Shown here piece by piece: positions 1 to 9,057 of a stretch of DNA of 64,000 nt. The stretch spans positions 22,419 to 86,418 of the forward strand of contig NZ_CVST01000066.1 in NCBI RefSeq assembly GCF_001180225.1. Reading direction: 5' to 3'. The DNA comes from Candidatus Pelagibacter communis (GTDB lineage: Bacteria > Pseudomonadota > Alphaproteobacteria > Pelagibacterales > Pelagibacteraceae). Position 1 is the stretch's first letter. Each line of letters begins with the position of its first letter. The position numbers and the translations under genes are program-made. The notes under the pieces were generated by a model. That model worked only from the letters and a program-made list of their open reading frames with translations. It searched no databases and was not told the origin of the DNA.

Positions 1-1561
1 ACCCAACAACAACATAAGGATTTGATAAATCAAAAGTTACAACTATTCCTTCAAGTGCAGAGCCTGCTTCTTTAGAAAAATGTTTGATATCTTCAGTATA
101 AGCTGCAAATAAAACTAGTGCACCTAAACCAGCAGAACCAATCGCATAACCTTTTGTTACAGCTTTTGTAGTGTTCCCAACAGCATCTAGAGCATCTGTT
201 GTTTTTCTAACTTTTTTATCTAAGTTAGACATTTCTGCGATCCCTCCAGCATTGTCAGTTACTGGGCCATAAGCATCTAACGCAACAACCATTCCAGCTA
301 ACGCTAACATTGTTGTAACAGCAATTGCAATACCAAATAGGCCAGCAATAGAATTTGTAATTAAGATACCAGCAACAATAATTAAAGCAGGTATTGCTGT
401 CGCTTCCATTGATACAGCCAAACCTTGGATAACGTTAGTTCCGTGACCAGTTGTTGATGATAAAGCTACAGATTTAACTGGTCTATAACTTGTTCCTGTG
501 TAATATTCTGTAATCCAGATTAACAAACCTGTAATAACTAAACCAATTACTCCACAATAATATAAATCCATTCCATTAAATGTATTTCCATTAACAGTGT
601 ATTCATTTGTAAAACCAATTACATGATCAGTTACAGGCCAAAGAATAGCTAATGATGCAACGGCAGATACAATAAACCCTTTGTATAACGCGTTCATCAC
701 ATTGTTATCTTTTCCAAGTTTAACAAAGAATGTACCTATAATAGATGTTAATAAACAAGCAGCACCAATTGTAAGAGGATAGATCATCATATTAAGATCA
801 CCTACGAAGAAAATTGATGATAAAACCATAGTTGCAACAATAGTAACGGCATATGTTTCAAATAAATCTGCTGCCATTCCAGCACAGTCACCAACGTTGT
901 CTCCAACGTTATCTGCAATTACTGCTGGATTTCTCGGGTCATCCTCAGGAATACCGGCTTCAACCTTACCAACAAGGTCAGCTCCAACATCTGCACCCTT
1001 AGTAAAAATACCTCCACCTAATCTTGCAAAAATTGAAATCAAAGAAGCTCCAAACCCTAAAGCAACTAGAGCATTCACTATTTCTCTTTCATCCACTTCA
1101 AATTTCAATAATAAAAAATAATAAACTGCTATTGCCAACAATGCTAAACCAGCAACCAACATACCAGTTACAGCACCAGATTTAAAAGCTACTGAAAGAC
1201 CTTGAGCTAGACCTTTTCTTGAAGCTTCGGCAGTTCTAACATTAGCCTCCACAGAAACTAACATGCCAACATATCCTGCAATACCAGATAATGCTGCACC
1301 TATTAAATAACCAAGACCAACTAATGGGCTAAATGCAATACTAACAATTACAAGAACAGCTGCACCAACAATAGCAATTGTTTTGTATTGTCTTGCTAGA
1401 TAAGCTTTTGCTCCAATTTGAATAGCTGATGCAATATCCTGCATTTTTGCATTTCCTGCGCTTGAATTTAAAATGTTTTTTCCAGTTAAGAACCCGTAAA
1501 CGATAGATAAAAAACCGGCTCCGATTGTGTATAATAAAATAGTTTCGACAGTTGCGCTCAT
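1..1561 (-). CDS. hppA: K+-independent proton-translocating pyrophosphatase, 3' end off the window
   Basis: Membrane-bound pyrophosphatase that couples PPi hydrolysis to proton export across the inner membrane. ATG start at 1561; about 520 codons lie in the window and the C-terminus continues beyond base 1 (the family is usually about 670-720 residues). Visible are many hydrophobic helices, the substrate loop GADLVGKVE, the acidic stretch [12 protein letters not shown], and near the window edge [10 protein letters not shown]. The Lys in that last motif marks the K+-independent subclass in the family literature, where K+-dependent enzymes carry Ala. It follows thiL after a 76-base gap and may be cotranscribed with it or use its own promoter (see 1601-1628). 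A PPi-driven pump fits an energy-limited ocean heterotroph; that link is inference. Confidence 0.96.
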   Translation of the reverse strand, partial: MSATVETILLYTIGAGFLSIVYGFLTGKNILNSSAGNAKMQDIASAIQIGAKAYLARQYKTIAIVGAAVLVIVSIAFSPLVGLGYLIGAALSGIAGYVGMLVSVEANVRTAEASRKGLAQGLSVAFKSGAVTGMLVAGLALLAIAVYYFLLLKFEVDEREIVNALVALGFGASLISIFARLGGGIFTKGADVGADLVGKVEAGIPEDDPRNPAVIADNVGDNVGDCAGMAADLFETYAVTIVATMVLSSIFFVGDLNMMIYPLTIGAACLLTSIIGTFFVKLGKDNNVMNALYKGFIVSAVASLAILWPVTDHVIGFTNEYTVNGNTFNGMDLYYCGVIGLVITGLLIWITEYYTGTSYRPVKSVALSSTTGHGTNVIQGLAVSMEATAIPALIIVAGILITNSIAGLFGIAIAVTTMLALAGMVVALDAYGPVTDNAGGIAEMSNLDKKVRKTTDALDAVGNTTKAVTKGYAIGSAGLGALVLFAAYTEDIKHFSKEAGSALEGIVVTFDLSNPYVVVG

Positions 1562-1600
1562 ATAACCCTTAGTTGTTGGTTGTTAATTTTTTAAGCCCGG

Positions 1601-1628
1601 ACAATACAAAAAAAGTCAAAAAAGACAA
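1601..1628 (-). promoter_or_regulatory. candidate sigma70 promoter for hppA
   Basis: On the minus strand TTGTCT (1628-1623) and TATTGT (1606-1601) are separated by 16 bases, about 40 bases before the hppA ATG. It lies in the 76-base thiL-hppA gap, the largest break in this operon. The -35 is a moderate match and the region is T-rich, so chance is possible. Confidence 0.3.
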
Positions 1629-1637
1629 TAATTAACT

Positions 1638-2597
1638 TCAAAATTGGTGGACATAACCACTTACATTATTGGCGATTTCTCTGCCTTTTTGATCTAAAAT
1701 TAAAGACTTGTTTTTACCAGATAAAATAGTTCCTATTTTGGAAATTTTTACACCGAGAGATTTACTTAATTTATTTATGATTCTGGCATTGTTTGGTTTA
1801 GCAGTAAACAAAATTTGATAATCATCTCCATTAGAAACTAGATCAATTTTTTTTAAATTCTTACTATTGATAAGATTGGTAAGATTTCTTGATACGGGAA
1901 TAAACTTTTCATAAATTTTATAAGAAACATTTTGCTTGTTTATTAATTTATTCAAATCTGTGATTAAGCCATCAGATATATCCATAGAACTAGTTGCTAG
2001 AGAAAGTAAATTTTTAGAAAACTTATTTTGGATATCAGGCATATAATATTTGTTAATAAAATACTTCGTTTTAGATTTATTTAATTTTATCTTATTTTTT
2101 AAAACTTGAAGTCCAATAAAACTATCACCTAAATTTCCTGTAACATATATATCATTATTTACATTAGATTGATTTCTGTAGATTATTTTTTTTGAATATC
2201 CAACTGAAGTTATTGTAAAACTAAGTTTATTAGAAAAAGTTGTATCCCCACCTCCTAATAATAAATCATATTTTTTTTGCTCTTCCCTTAAAGAATTAGA
2301 TATTTTTTTAAGATTATTTTTTGTAAAGTTTTTTTTGTTACCTGATCCAGCAATAAAATAATATTTCGGATCTACTCCTTTACAGATTAAATCAGAAATT
2401 GAAGATCTTAAAATCTTTTTAATAACTAAATCTGGTTTTTTAAAATCTATAAAATGTGTACCTATGTTATATGTGTCTACAGAAATAACTAATCCTTTTT
2501 TTTTATCAAAAAAAACATCGTCATTTAAACTTAAAGCAGCTTTATTTTTTTTAGAAATATTAGAAAAATAATTATTTATTAATTCAAATTCATGCAT
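1638..2597 (-). CDS. thiL: thiamine-monophosphate kinase
   Basis: Phosphorylates thiamine monophosphate to the active cofactor thiamine pyrophosphate using ATP. At 319 residues it has the usual length, with ThiL/PurM-fold motifs: DD near residue 26, SVDTYNIGTHF (39-49), SISDLICKG, GGGDTT (115-120), SMDISDG (204-210) and NGDDYQILFT near 257, where most homologues read GGEDYELLFT. ATG start; its first 8 bases overlap the end of nusB, implying translational coupling. No TPP riboswitch can precede it because there is no leader. No other thiamine gene is in the window. SAR11 strains are known to need an external pyrimidine precursor, and ThiL would still be needed to finish the cofactor. Confidence 0.95.
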   Translation of the reverse strand: MHEFELINNYFSNISKKNKAALSLNDDVFFDKKKGLVISVDTYNIGTHFIDFKKPDLVIKKILRSSISDLICKGVDPKYYFIAGSGNKKNFTKNNLKKISNSLREEQKKYDLLLGGGDTTFSNKLSFTITSVGYSKKIIYRNQSNVNNDIYVTGNLGDSFIGLQVLKNKIKLNKSKTKYFINKYYMPDIQNKFSKNLLSLATSSMDISDGLITDLNKLINKQNVSYKIYEKFIPVSRNLTNLINSKNLKKIDLVSNGDDYQILFTAKPNNARIINKLSKSLGVKISKIGTILSGKNKSLILDQKGREIANNVSGYVHQF

Positions 2598-2991
2598 TTG
2601 TTCTTAATTTTTTTCCAACATTATCAAGCAAAGCATTTAGGTACTTAGTTTGTGAATTTTCTAAGAAATAATTTGATGAATTTAAATACTCTTTAATTAT
2701 AATGTTTAAGGATAAATTAGGTTTGTACATTAATTCGTATGTAGCAGCTTTTAAAATAGTTTGAAAAACCTTATCTAAATTTTCAAAGACAAATTCATCA
2801 CCTAATTTATTTTTTAATTCATCTATAATTAGATCATTTCTTTCGATAGTTCCTAGTACAATATCTTTAATAAATTTTTTAAATCTGTGTTTTGGAAACT
2901 GTAATTCATCATCTTCGTTATAAAATTTACCATAGAGTTTTTGAATTATTATAACCCTAGGATTATTTATTGGATTAAAATGTGTTCTCAT
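2590..2991 (-). CDS. nusB: transcription antitermination factor NusB
   Basis: All-helical RNA-binding protein that acts with NusE (S10) at boxA to keep RNA polymerase processive on rRNA operons. 133 residues, slightly short but normal for the family. The N-terminal part has the family's RxxAxQxLY-like pattern in weakened form (RVIIIQKLYGKFYNED) and the C-terminal part reads IKEYLNSSNYF. Identification rests on length, fold-level pattern and the classic ribH-nusB-thiL order. ATG start overlaps the ribH stop by 4 bases (ATGA), and its end overlaps thiL by 8. Confidence 0.92.
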   Translation of the reverse strand: MRTHFNPINNPRVIIIQKLYGKFYNEDDELQFPKHRFKKFIKDIVLGTIERNDLIIDELKNKLGDEFVFENLDKVFQTILKAATYELMYKPNLSLNIIIKEYLNSSNYFLENSQTKYLNALLDNVGKKLRTNA

Positions 2992-3377
2992 TTTTGAGAT
3001 AGAACAGAAATTACTGCTTCAGCTGCTTCCGCACCTTTTTTCTTTCTCGCTTTAGCTTGAGACATATTCAAACAAGTAATTATTCCATTCCCAATTGGTT
3101 TTTTACTTGAAATTGATAATTCCATAATGCCATTAGTTGCTGCTTGAGAAATAAAATCAAAGTGAGGAGTTTGACCTTTAATAACACAGCCTAAAGCTAA
3201 AAAGGCATCATGCTTATTAATGTTTTTTGAAATAGTTACTGGGATTTCAAAAGCTCCTGGAACATTAATAACTTTTATATTATTTTTTTTTGAAATTAAT
3301 TTTAAAGCACTCTTAAGTAGTCCATCTGCAATATCTTTGTAATAATCAGCTATAACAATCAAAATTTTTTTCTTCAT
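2988..3377 (-). CDS. ribH: 6,7-dimethyl-8-ribityllumazine synthase
   Basis: Condenses 5-amino-6-ribitylaminouracil with 3,4-dihydroxybutanone 4-phosphate, the penultimate step of riboflavin synthesis. Recognised from GAFEIP (41-46), GCVIKGQTPHFDF (63-75, with His72 as the catalytic base) and the C-terminal basic helix SQAKARKKKGAEAAEA. At 129 residues it is shorter than the usual 150 or so, the shortening being at the N-terminus and in loops. Shares a base with the ribBX gene upstream and overlaps nusB by 4 bases downstream. Confidence 0.96.
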   Translation of the reverse strand: MKKKILIVIADYYKDIADGLLKSALKLISKKNNIKVINVPGAFEIPVTISKNINKHDAFLALGCVIKGQTPHFDFISQAATNGIMELSISSKKPIGNGIITCLNMSQAKARKKKGAEAAEAVISVLSQK

Positions 3378-4477
3378 TATATCAATTCTTGTTTAGTAAT
3401 TTTTATACCATAACCATCTAAACCAATAACTTTTTTTGGAGATTTTGTGATTAATATCATATTTTTAATTTTCAGATCTTTTATAATTTGAGCTCCAATT
3501 CCGTAATTTCTTATTAATTTATCATTACCCTTTTTATAAAAATCTTTATTTTTATAATCTTTTAGAGTTTGTGTTACAGATTTTAAATTAGAGTCTTTAA
3601 TAAAGATTAATACACAATTGTTATATTTTTTAAAATAATTCAAAGTTTTGTTAAATGAGTTTGGTAATTGTTGATTAATTAAATAATTTTGAACTACATT
3701 TGAAGAGATCACTCTTACCCTTGGGGTAATACCCTTTTTTATTTTTCCTTTAATTAGAGCAAAATGTTCTGCACCATCAATCAAATTTTCATAAATTCGA
3801 ATATTATACTTTTGATCTTTTACAATTATTGAGCTTTGTTTTTTTAATTTAATTAATTTTTCTTTTTTAAGTCTATAAGCAATCAAATCTTCAATCTTAC
3901 CTATTTTAAGTTTATGCTTATTTGCAAAATTAAATAAATCGTTACCTTTGGCCATTGTTCCATCTTCGTTCATAATTTCACAAATAACAGCTGAATTATT
4001 TTTTTTTGCTAATTTTGAGATATCAACTGAAGCTTCTGTATGCCCAGCTCTAACAAGTACACCTCCATCTTTTGCTATTATTGGAAAAACATGACCTGGA
4101 GATACAATTTCATTTTTGTTAGCATTTTTCTTTGAAGCAACTTTAATTGTTTTGGCTCTATCCTTCGCTGAAATTCCAGTTGTAATTCCCTTTTTAGCTT
4201 CGATAGAAACGGTAAATGCAGTTTTATTTCTTGATTGATTAATTGGTGACATTAATGAAAGGTTTAATTTTTTTGCCTGAACACTATCTAGAGCTAAACA
4301 AATTAAACCTCTGCCATACTTGGCCATAAAATTTATATTTTTTGAATTAGTATCTGATGTGGATATTACTAAATCGCCTTCATTTTCTCTTTTTTCATCA
4401 TCAACTAAAATGAACATTCCACCTTTTCTAGCAATACTGATAATAGTTTCTATTGATGCAAAATTATTTTTTGTCAT
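3377..4477 (-). CDS. ribBX: 3,4-dihydroxy-2-butanone-4-phosphate synthase fused to a degenerate GTP cyclohydrolase II domain (RibBX type)
   Basis: Residues 1 to about 205 form an intact DHBP synthase: acidic loop DDEKRENEGD (26-35), MAKYGRGLICLAL and HTEASVD (146-152). It makes the four-carbon unit for RibH from ribulose 5-phosphate. Residues 215-366 resemble GTP cyclohydrolase II (DGAEHFALIKG, then YGIGAQI at 325-331 and a GYGI end). However, the zinc cysteines (normally a Cys before GD and a CDC) and the EGRGIGL segment are missing; the only Cys in this half is C288. This matches the RibBX variant reported in Proteobacteria, in which the second half lacks cyclohydrolase activity. A separate RibA should exist elsewhere. 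ATG start overlaps ribE by 14 bases. Confidence 0.9.
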   Translation of the reverse strand: MTKNNFASIETIISIARKGGMFILVDDEKRENEGDLVISTSDTNSKNINFMAKYGRGLICLALDSVQAKKLNLSLMSPINQSRNKTAFTVSIEAKKGITTGISAKDRAKTIKVASKKNANKNEIVSPGHVFPIIAKDGGVLVRAGHTEASVDISKLAKKNNSAVICEIMNEDGTMAKGNDLFNFANKHKLKIGKIEDLIAYRLKKEKLIKLKKQSSIIVKDQKYNIRIYENLIDGAEHFALIKGKIKKGITPRVRVISSNVVQNYLINQQLPNSFNKTLNYFKKYNNCVLIFIKDSNLKSVTQTLKDYKNKDFYKKGNDKLIRNYGIGAQIIKDLKIKNMILITKSPKKVIGLDGYGIKITKQELI

Positions 4478-5057
4478 TAAAATAATTTCTTACATATTTA
4501 GACAAGATATCAATCTCAATATTTACCAAACTAGATTTTTTTAAAGTAGATAAATTGGTCTCTTTATAAGTATGGGGAATAATCCAAATTTGAAAACCTT
4601 TTTTTGTAATTTTTGAAATTGTGAGAGAGATGCCATTTACGCATATTGACGCCTTCTCTATTAAATGTTTTCTTTCTTTTTTTGGAATCTCAAAATCAAA
4701 AAGATAAGATTTATCTATTTTATTAATACTATTAACTATTCCAACCGTATCAACATGACCTTGGCAGATATGACCAGAAATTTTAGTTCCATATTTCAAA
4801 GGTAACTCTAAGTTCAAAACATCATTTGTTTTGAGAAATTTAAATTTGGACCTAATTAAAGTTTCATTTGATAAATAAAATTCCATTATTTTTGACTTAT
4901 AGGAAATTAGTGTGAGACATACCCCATCACATGCAACTGACAATCCCATATCTTTTGATGAAACTTTTAAGTTACTTTTAATAAATATATTGATGCCTTT
5001 TGGTCTTTTAGTAATTCTTTTGACAGTACCTTGGTTATATATAATTCCGTTAAACAT
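4464..5057 (-). CDS. ribE: riboflavin synthase alpha subunit
   Basis: Dismutates two lumazine molecules to riboflavin plus the RibH substrate. The 197 residues show the expected tandem beta-barrels: the first begins MFNGII and contains DGVCLTL, the second contains GHICQGHVDTVG and VNGISLTI. Many family members have MFTGII at the start. ATG start overlaps ribD by 8 bases; its end overlaps ribBX by 14. Sometimes called ribC in other annotation schemes. Confidence 0.96.
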   Translation of the reverse strand: MFNGIIYNQGTVKRITKRPKGINIFIKSNLKVSSKDMGLSVACDGVCLTLISYKSKIMEFYLSNETLIRSKFKFLKTNDVLNLELPLKYGTKISGHICQGHVDTVGIVNSINKIDKSYLFDFEIPKKERKHLIEKASICVNGISLTISKITKKGFQIWIIPHTYKETNLSTLKKSSLVNIEIDILSKYVRNYFNDKK

Positions 5058-6162
5058 AGTTTTTATAAAATTCTATTTTATCCTTTTTTAATTTAAGGTT
5101 TAGTTTTGACTTATATCTATATTTTGATTTTAAGGTATTTAAACCGTTAAATTCAACAAAATCAGAATTTTTGGACAAATTTTTGGAACTTTTAAACAAA
5201 TAAAATTTATTAAAAATTTTATCATTTATGAATGATTTTGTAAGTTTATCTCCACCTTCAACCAATAAATTTCTACTTCCTAAAGAATAAATTTTTTTTA
5301 ATATCTCTTTTAAATTGAATTCTTTATTATTATTAATTTTAGATTTTATTAATAAGACTTTTTTAGATTTAAATAATGAGATTTTTGATTTTGTTGCTTC
5401 ATTATAAAAAATAATTGTTTTTATTTTAGTTGCAGATTTTATTAAGTAAGAGTTTGGATTAGAATTTAGCTTATTATCTAAAATGACTCTTATAGGTGAA
5501 AAATTATTTTTGTTTTTAAGTCTACAATTGAGTTTTGGATTATCCTTATTTAAGGTTTTGTGTGAAATTAATATCGTATCATTTTTATATCTTAAAAAAT
5601 GTGAAAACTTATCAGAATAAATATTAGTAATTTTTTGCTTTTCTTTACTATAAATTAAATTGTTCTTTGAAACTGCAATTTTACCTGTAACAAAAGGTAT
5701 TTTATTTTTTCTGTTAAAAAAATAAGGATAGTAAAACCGACTGATTTCTTTTTTTAAAAGATTTTTTCTAACTTTTATTTTACTTGATTTTAAAACTTTA
5801 AAAGATTTTCCACTAACACGTTCGTCAATATCAGAATTTGAGTAAATAACTTCTGATATTTTTGATTTAATTATTAAATTTGTACAAGGTGGTGTTTTTC
5901 CTTTATGACAACACGGTTCTAATGTGACATACATCTTTGAACCAGCAACATTTTCAATAGAGTCTTTAATTGCATTTCGTTCAGCATGAGGCCTTCCATC
6001 ATATGAAGTCTGTCCTATAGATATAATTTTATTATTTTTAACAATTACACATCCAACAGATGGATTTGTACCGGTTAAACCTTCGCGAGCAATTGCCAAA
6101 TTAAGGGCAATTTGCATGAATTGTTTATCTTTACTGGTAAATTTATCTTTTTTTGTAGACAT
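5050..6162 (-). CDS. ribD: bifunctional pyrimidine deaminase / reductase
   Basis: Carries out the second and third steps of riboflavin synthesis. The deaminase domain (about 1-150) has the zinc site: His59 and Glu61 in PHAERNA and the cysteines in [13 protein letters not shown] (C84, C93). The reductase domain (about 155-370) is divergent and lysine-rich but keeps KDNPKL, RVILD and LVEGGDKL. 370 residues is normal. ATG start lies 20 bases inside nrdR, so expression is probably coupled to it. Gene order nrdR-ribD-ribE-ribBX-ribH-nusB is a common alphaproteobacterial arrangement. Confidence 0.95.
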   Translation of the reverse strand: MSTKKDKFTSKDKQFMQIALNLAIAREGLTGTNPSVGCVIVKNNKIISIGQTSYDGRPHAERNAIKDSIENVAGSKMYVTLEPCCHKGKTPPCTNLIIKSKISEVIYSNSDIDERVSGKSFKVLKSSKIKVRKNLLKKEISRFYYPYFFNRKNKIPFVTGKIAVSKNNLIYSKEKQKITNIYSDKFSHFLRYKNDTILISHKTLNKDNPKLNCRLKNKNNFSPIRVILDNKLNSNPNSYLIKSATKIKTIIFYNEATKSKISLFKSKKVLLIKSKINNNKEFNLKEILKKIYSLGSRNLLVEGGDKLTKSFINDKIFNKFYLFKSSKNLSKNSDFVEFNGLNTLKSKYRYKSKLNLKLKKDKIEFYKNYV

Positions 6163-6601
6163 CTAATCTGTCCACGAATTGCACAAAGTCTTTTTCTTCT
6201 CTAAAATTTCTATAAACGGAAGCAAAACGCACATATGCTACAGGATCAAGCTCTTTTAATCCTTCCATAACCATTGTTCCAATTGTACTAGTTGATATTT
6301 CTGTTTGTCCAAGTTCTTCTAATGATCTTGAGATTTTACTTATAAATTTTTCAGCAGTTTCCGTATCAATTGGTCTCTTTTTTAGTGCTATATAGATTGA
6401 TTTAGATAATTTATCTCTGTCAAAAGAAGATTTTCTTCCATTTTTTTTAACAACCATTAATTCTCTAAATTGAATTCTTTCAAAGGTAGTAAATCTTTCG
6501 CCACATATACATAATCGTCTTCTTCTTATTGCAGTTCCATCTTCAGTTGGTCTAGAATCTACAACTGACGTATCACCTTTTTTTTCACAAGGACAAATCA
6601 T
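6143..6601 (-). CDS. nrdR: transcriptional repressor NrdR with altered zinc-ribbon spacing
   Basis: ATP-cone repressor of ribonucleotide reductase genes. The ribbon and ATP-cone are clearly Nrd[26 protein letters not shown], then [17 protein letters not shown]. Length 152 is normal. The oddity is the zinc site. The usual two CxxC knuckles read C3-P-C5 and C31-I-C33, that is CxC twice, with one residue lost at the second knuckle. Whether zinc is still bound cannot be told from sequence. ATG start; the gene ends 20 bases inside ribD and starts 3 bases after glyA. Confidence 0.94.
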   Translation of the reverse strand: MICPCEKKGDTSVVDSRPTEDGTAIRRRRLCICGERFTTFERIQFRELMVVKKNGRKSSFDRDKLSKSIYIALKKRPIDTETAEKFISKISRSLEELGQTEISTSTIGTMVMEGLKELDPVAYVRFASVYRNFREEKDFVQFVDRLDVYKKR

Positions 6602-6604
6602 TAT

Positions 6605-7912
6605 TTATAAATTTTTATATATTGGAAATGACGAAGTTAGATTAATAACTTCATTTCTTACTTCGTTTTCAACTTTACTGTTATCATCAGGATTTTCAGA
6701 TAAACCTTTAATAGTTTTTGTTATCAATTCACCTACAGTTTTAAATTCATTTAATCCAAATCCACGTGTAGTAGCAGCTTGAGTACCCAATCTAATTCCC
6801 GATGTAATCATTGGTTTCTCTGTATCAAAAGGTATTCCATTTTTATTACATGTTATGTTGGCTCTTGATAGACTTTCCGCTGCAAGATTTCCCTTAACAT
6901 TAAAAGGTCTTAAATCAACAAGCATTAAATGAGTATCAGTTCCATCTGAATAAATTTTAAATCCATTGTTTTTTAAAGTTTCGGCTAAGATTTTTGCATT
7001 AGCTAAAACAGATTTTATATAATCTTGAAAATCTGGTTGAAGAGCTTCTAGAAAACCAGCAGCTTTAGCAGCAATAATATGCATCAAAGGTCCACCTTGA
7101 TAACCAGGGAAAACAGCTGTGTTAAACTTTTTACCAAGCTCCTCGTCATTAGACAAAATTATTCCACCTCTTGCACTTCTAAAAACTTTATGTGTAGTTG
7201 AGGTTACAACATGAGCATAATCACATGGATTTGGATAACCTTTACCAGCCACAAGTCCTGAGAAATGTGCCATATCAACCATTAAATAGGCTCCTACTTT
7301 ATCAGCTATTTCTCTAAATCTTTTAAAATCTATTACTCGAGAATAAGCACTGCCGCCTGCTATTATTAATTTAGGCTTGTGTTCTAAAGCAAGTCTTTCA
7401 ACATTATCATAATCAATAAGCTCAGACTCTTTATCAACGTCATAACCTATAGCGTTAAACCATTTACCTGACATAGATATTTTCAATCCGTGTGTTATGT
7501 GTCCACCTGAATTTAAACTCATTCCCATAAATGTATCTCCAGGATTTAATAAAGCTAAAAATACAGCTCCATTTGCTTGAGCTCCAGAGTGCGGTTGTGC
7601 ATTTGCATATTTACAATTAAATAATTTTTTTAATCTCTCAATTGCAAGACTTTCTGCAACATCTACATGTTCGCAACCATTATAGTATCTTTTTCCTGGA
7701 TATCCTTCGGCATACTTATTAGTTAAAACTGATCCTTGAGCTTCAAGAACTGCTTGTGAAACTATATTTTCTGATGCAATTAATTCTATATGTTGTTGTT
7801 GTCTTAAGAGTTCGTCTTTTATAGCTTTATATAATTCAGGGTCCTTGCTAGACAAACCATCTTCAAAGAAACTCTTATAACTATCGTTTAAATAACTTTT
7901 TTCACTAGACAT
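6605..7912 (-). CDS. glyA: serine hydroxymethyltransferase
   Basis: PLP enzyme interconverting serine and glycine with transfer of a one-carbon unit to tetrahydrofolate. Motifs: [40 protein letters not shown] and the PLP lysine in STTHKVFRS (Lys242 from this start). I use the ATG at 7912, 435 residues; a TTG two codons upstream at 7918 would add only two residues. It follows rpiB by a few bases. It connects functionally to the sarcosine oxidase operon at 19760-24855, which yields glycine and methylene-tetrahydrofolate. Confidence 0.97.
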   Translation of the reverse strand: MSSEKSYLNDSYKSFFEDGLSSKDPELYKAIKDELLRQQQHIELIASENIVSQAVLEAQGSVLTNKYAEGYPGKRYYNGCEHVDVAESLAIERLKKLFNCKYANAQPHSGAQANGAVFLALLNPGDTFMGMSLNSGGHITHGLKISMSGKWFNAIGYDVDKESELIDYDNVERLALEHKPKLIIAGGSAYSRVIDFKRFREIADKVGAYLMVDMAHFSGLVAGKGYPNPCDYAHVVTSTTHKVFRSARGGIILSNDEELGKKFNTAVFPGYQGGPLMHIIAAKAAGFLEALQPDFQDYIKSVLANAKILAETLKNNGFKIYSDGTDTHLMLVDLRPFNVKGNLAAESLSRANITCNKNGIPFDTEKPMITSGIRLGTQAATTRGFGLNEFKTVGELITKTIKGLSENPDDNSKVENEVRNEVINLTSSFPIYKNL

Positions 7913-7918
7913 AATCAA

Positions 7919-8344
7919 TTATATTTTTTTTACTCTTTTTAAGTGTCTCCCACCTTCAAACTTTGTATTTAAAAAAATGCTAATAAATTTTAATGCATTT
8001 TTTTTAGTTAATAATCTAGAACCCAATGTAATGATATTTGCATCATTATGCAATCTAGATAATTTAGTCGATTTTTCATTAAAGCATTGAGCGGCTCTAA
8101 CATTTTTATGTTTATTTGCCGCAATATTCATTCCAGTTCCTGATCCACATACCAAAATACCAATATTTTTTTTTGATGAATTTACTTTTCTTGCAACTTT
8201 ATGTGCGTAATCTGGGTAATCAACGCTATTCTCATTTGAGGGACCAAAATCTTGGAAATTAATTTTTTTCTTTTCTAAATAAATTTTAATTGCTTCTTTA
8301 AGTTTAAAACCAGCGTGGTCTGATGAAATAAATATCTTTTTCAA
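7919..8344 (-). CDS. rpiB: ribose-5-phosphate isomerase B
   Basis: Interconverts ribose 5-phosphate and ribulose 5-phosphate; the product feeds both PRPP and the RibBX reaction downstream. The 141 residues show ISSDHAGFKLK at the start, VDYPDYA, the catalytic Cys loop LVCGSGTGMNIAANK and the closing GGRHLKRV. The start codon is TTG (8344), just one base after the TAG of the upstream oxygenase gene. It is chosen because it gives the family's normal N-terminus (MKKIFISSDHAG) and no ATG is available. Confidence 0.94.
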   Translation of the reverse strand: MKKIFISSDHAGFKLKEAIKIYLEKKKINFQDFGPSNENSVDYPDYAHKVARKVNSSKKNIGILVCGSGTGMNIAANKHKNVRAAQCFNEKSTKLSRLHNDANIITLGSRLLTKKNALKFISIFLNTKFEGGRHLKRVKKI

Positions 8345-8345
8345 A

Positions 8346-8984
8346 CTAATTGAATTTATAATCTAGCACACAAGCAACAAGGTGGACTCTATTTTCTTCA
8401 CCACCATTAAATGCATTATGATATTTTGTGTTATTAGTCACCCACACAGAACCATCTGCTGGCATATGTTTTGCAACATTATCTATGACCATTAAGCATC
8501 CAGGATTAGTTACAATCGGAATGTGCAATCTTGGTTCTGGATCTCTATGCCAACTTAAAGTTGATCTTGGTTCTTTTAGCAAAATTCTTACTCTACCCAA
8601 TTTGTATTTGCTTGATAAAACATCATAAACTTCTTTAAAATAAGTGTTCTCATAATCTTTTATAAATTCAGAATAAGCTGCTTCATCAATTTCAACATCT
8701 CTAGAAACCTCTTGTCCAGTTTTATCAGGTTTAGTCCAGTAAACACCTCTAGCTTTATTGCCTTTGATTGAGTCAGGATCACCAGGAATTTGAGTTAATG
8801 AAATTGCTCCAAAGTGTGTTATTCCAGCATCTTCGAATTTTTTTGTCTTAATAATTTGGTTATAGGCCTCTTGAAGTTTGTTTATATCAAATTTCAAGTT
8901 TTGTTTTTGAAAATCGCTAAAATCTAAAACTCTTTCTTCTTTTTTTAGGTTTAGGTTTACAACTTTTGTGTTATCAATGTTCAT
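8346..8984 (-). CDS. aspartyl/asparaginyl beta-hydroxylase-like 2-oxoglutarate/Fe(II) oxygenase
   Basis: Not matched to a named gene. The C-terminal half has the double-stranded beta-helix iron site of the Asp/Asn hydroxylase family: SWHRDPEPRLHIPI gives His146 and Asp148 as iron ligands with Arg152/His154, and TKYHNAFNGGEENRVHLVA supplies His189 and Arg199, the usual distal His and 2-oxoglutarate-binding Arg. The 140-residue N-terminal part has no motif I recognise. 212 residues, no signal peptide, so probably cytosolic. It is first in the rpiB-glyA-nrdR-rib run. The substrate is unknown; a protein side chain or a free amino acid are both possible. Confidence 0.8.
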   Translation of the reverse strand: MNIDNTKVVNLNLKKEERVLDFSDFQKQNLKFDINKLQEAYNQIIKTKKFEDAGITHFGAISLTQIPGDPDSIKGNKARGVYWTKPDKTGQEVSRDVEIDEAAYSEFIKDYENTYFKEVYDVLSSKYKLGRVRILLKEPRSTLSWHRDPEPRLHIPIVTNPGCLMVIDNVAKHMPADGSVWVTNNTKYHNAFNGGEENRVHLVACVLDYKFN

Positions 8985-8994
8985 AAAAATGGTT

Positions 8995-9025
8995 TTGTAC
9001 TTAATTTAAGAGTTATTTGTATAAT
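8995..9025 (+). promoter_or_regulatory. candidate sigma70 promoter for hemB
   Basis: TTGTAC (8995-9000) and a perfect TATAAT (9020-9025) lie 33 bases before the hemB ATG. The 19-base spacer is longer than optimal, but the -10 is consensus. The -10 is nearly palindromic (GTATAATAC), so both divergent promoters share the same bases. Confidence 0.45.
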
Positions 9026-9050
9026 ACATTTGTCGCATTAATAAAGTAAA
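9018..9050 (-). promoter_or_regulatory. candidate promoter(s) for the oxygenase-rpiB-glyA-rib operon
   Basis: Two overlapping readings exist in the 73-base divergent gap: TTTACT (9050-9045), 18 bases, TATTAT (9026-9021); or TTTATT (9045-9040), 16 bases, TATACA (9023-9018). The -10 region overlaps that of hemB on the other strand. It is the only gap able to hold the promoter for this 9-kb run. Confidence 0.4.
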
Positions 9051-9057
9051 TTTAAAC

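Noticed and set aside
2598..2991. TPP riboswitch before thiL
   Set aside because: The region upstream is nusB coding sequence with an 8-base overlap; no leader exists.
4478..6142. FMN riboswitch for the riboflavin genes
   Set aside because: All rib genes overlap their neighbours; there is no untranslated stretch long enough to hold the conserved RFN structure.
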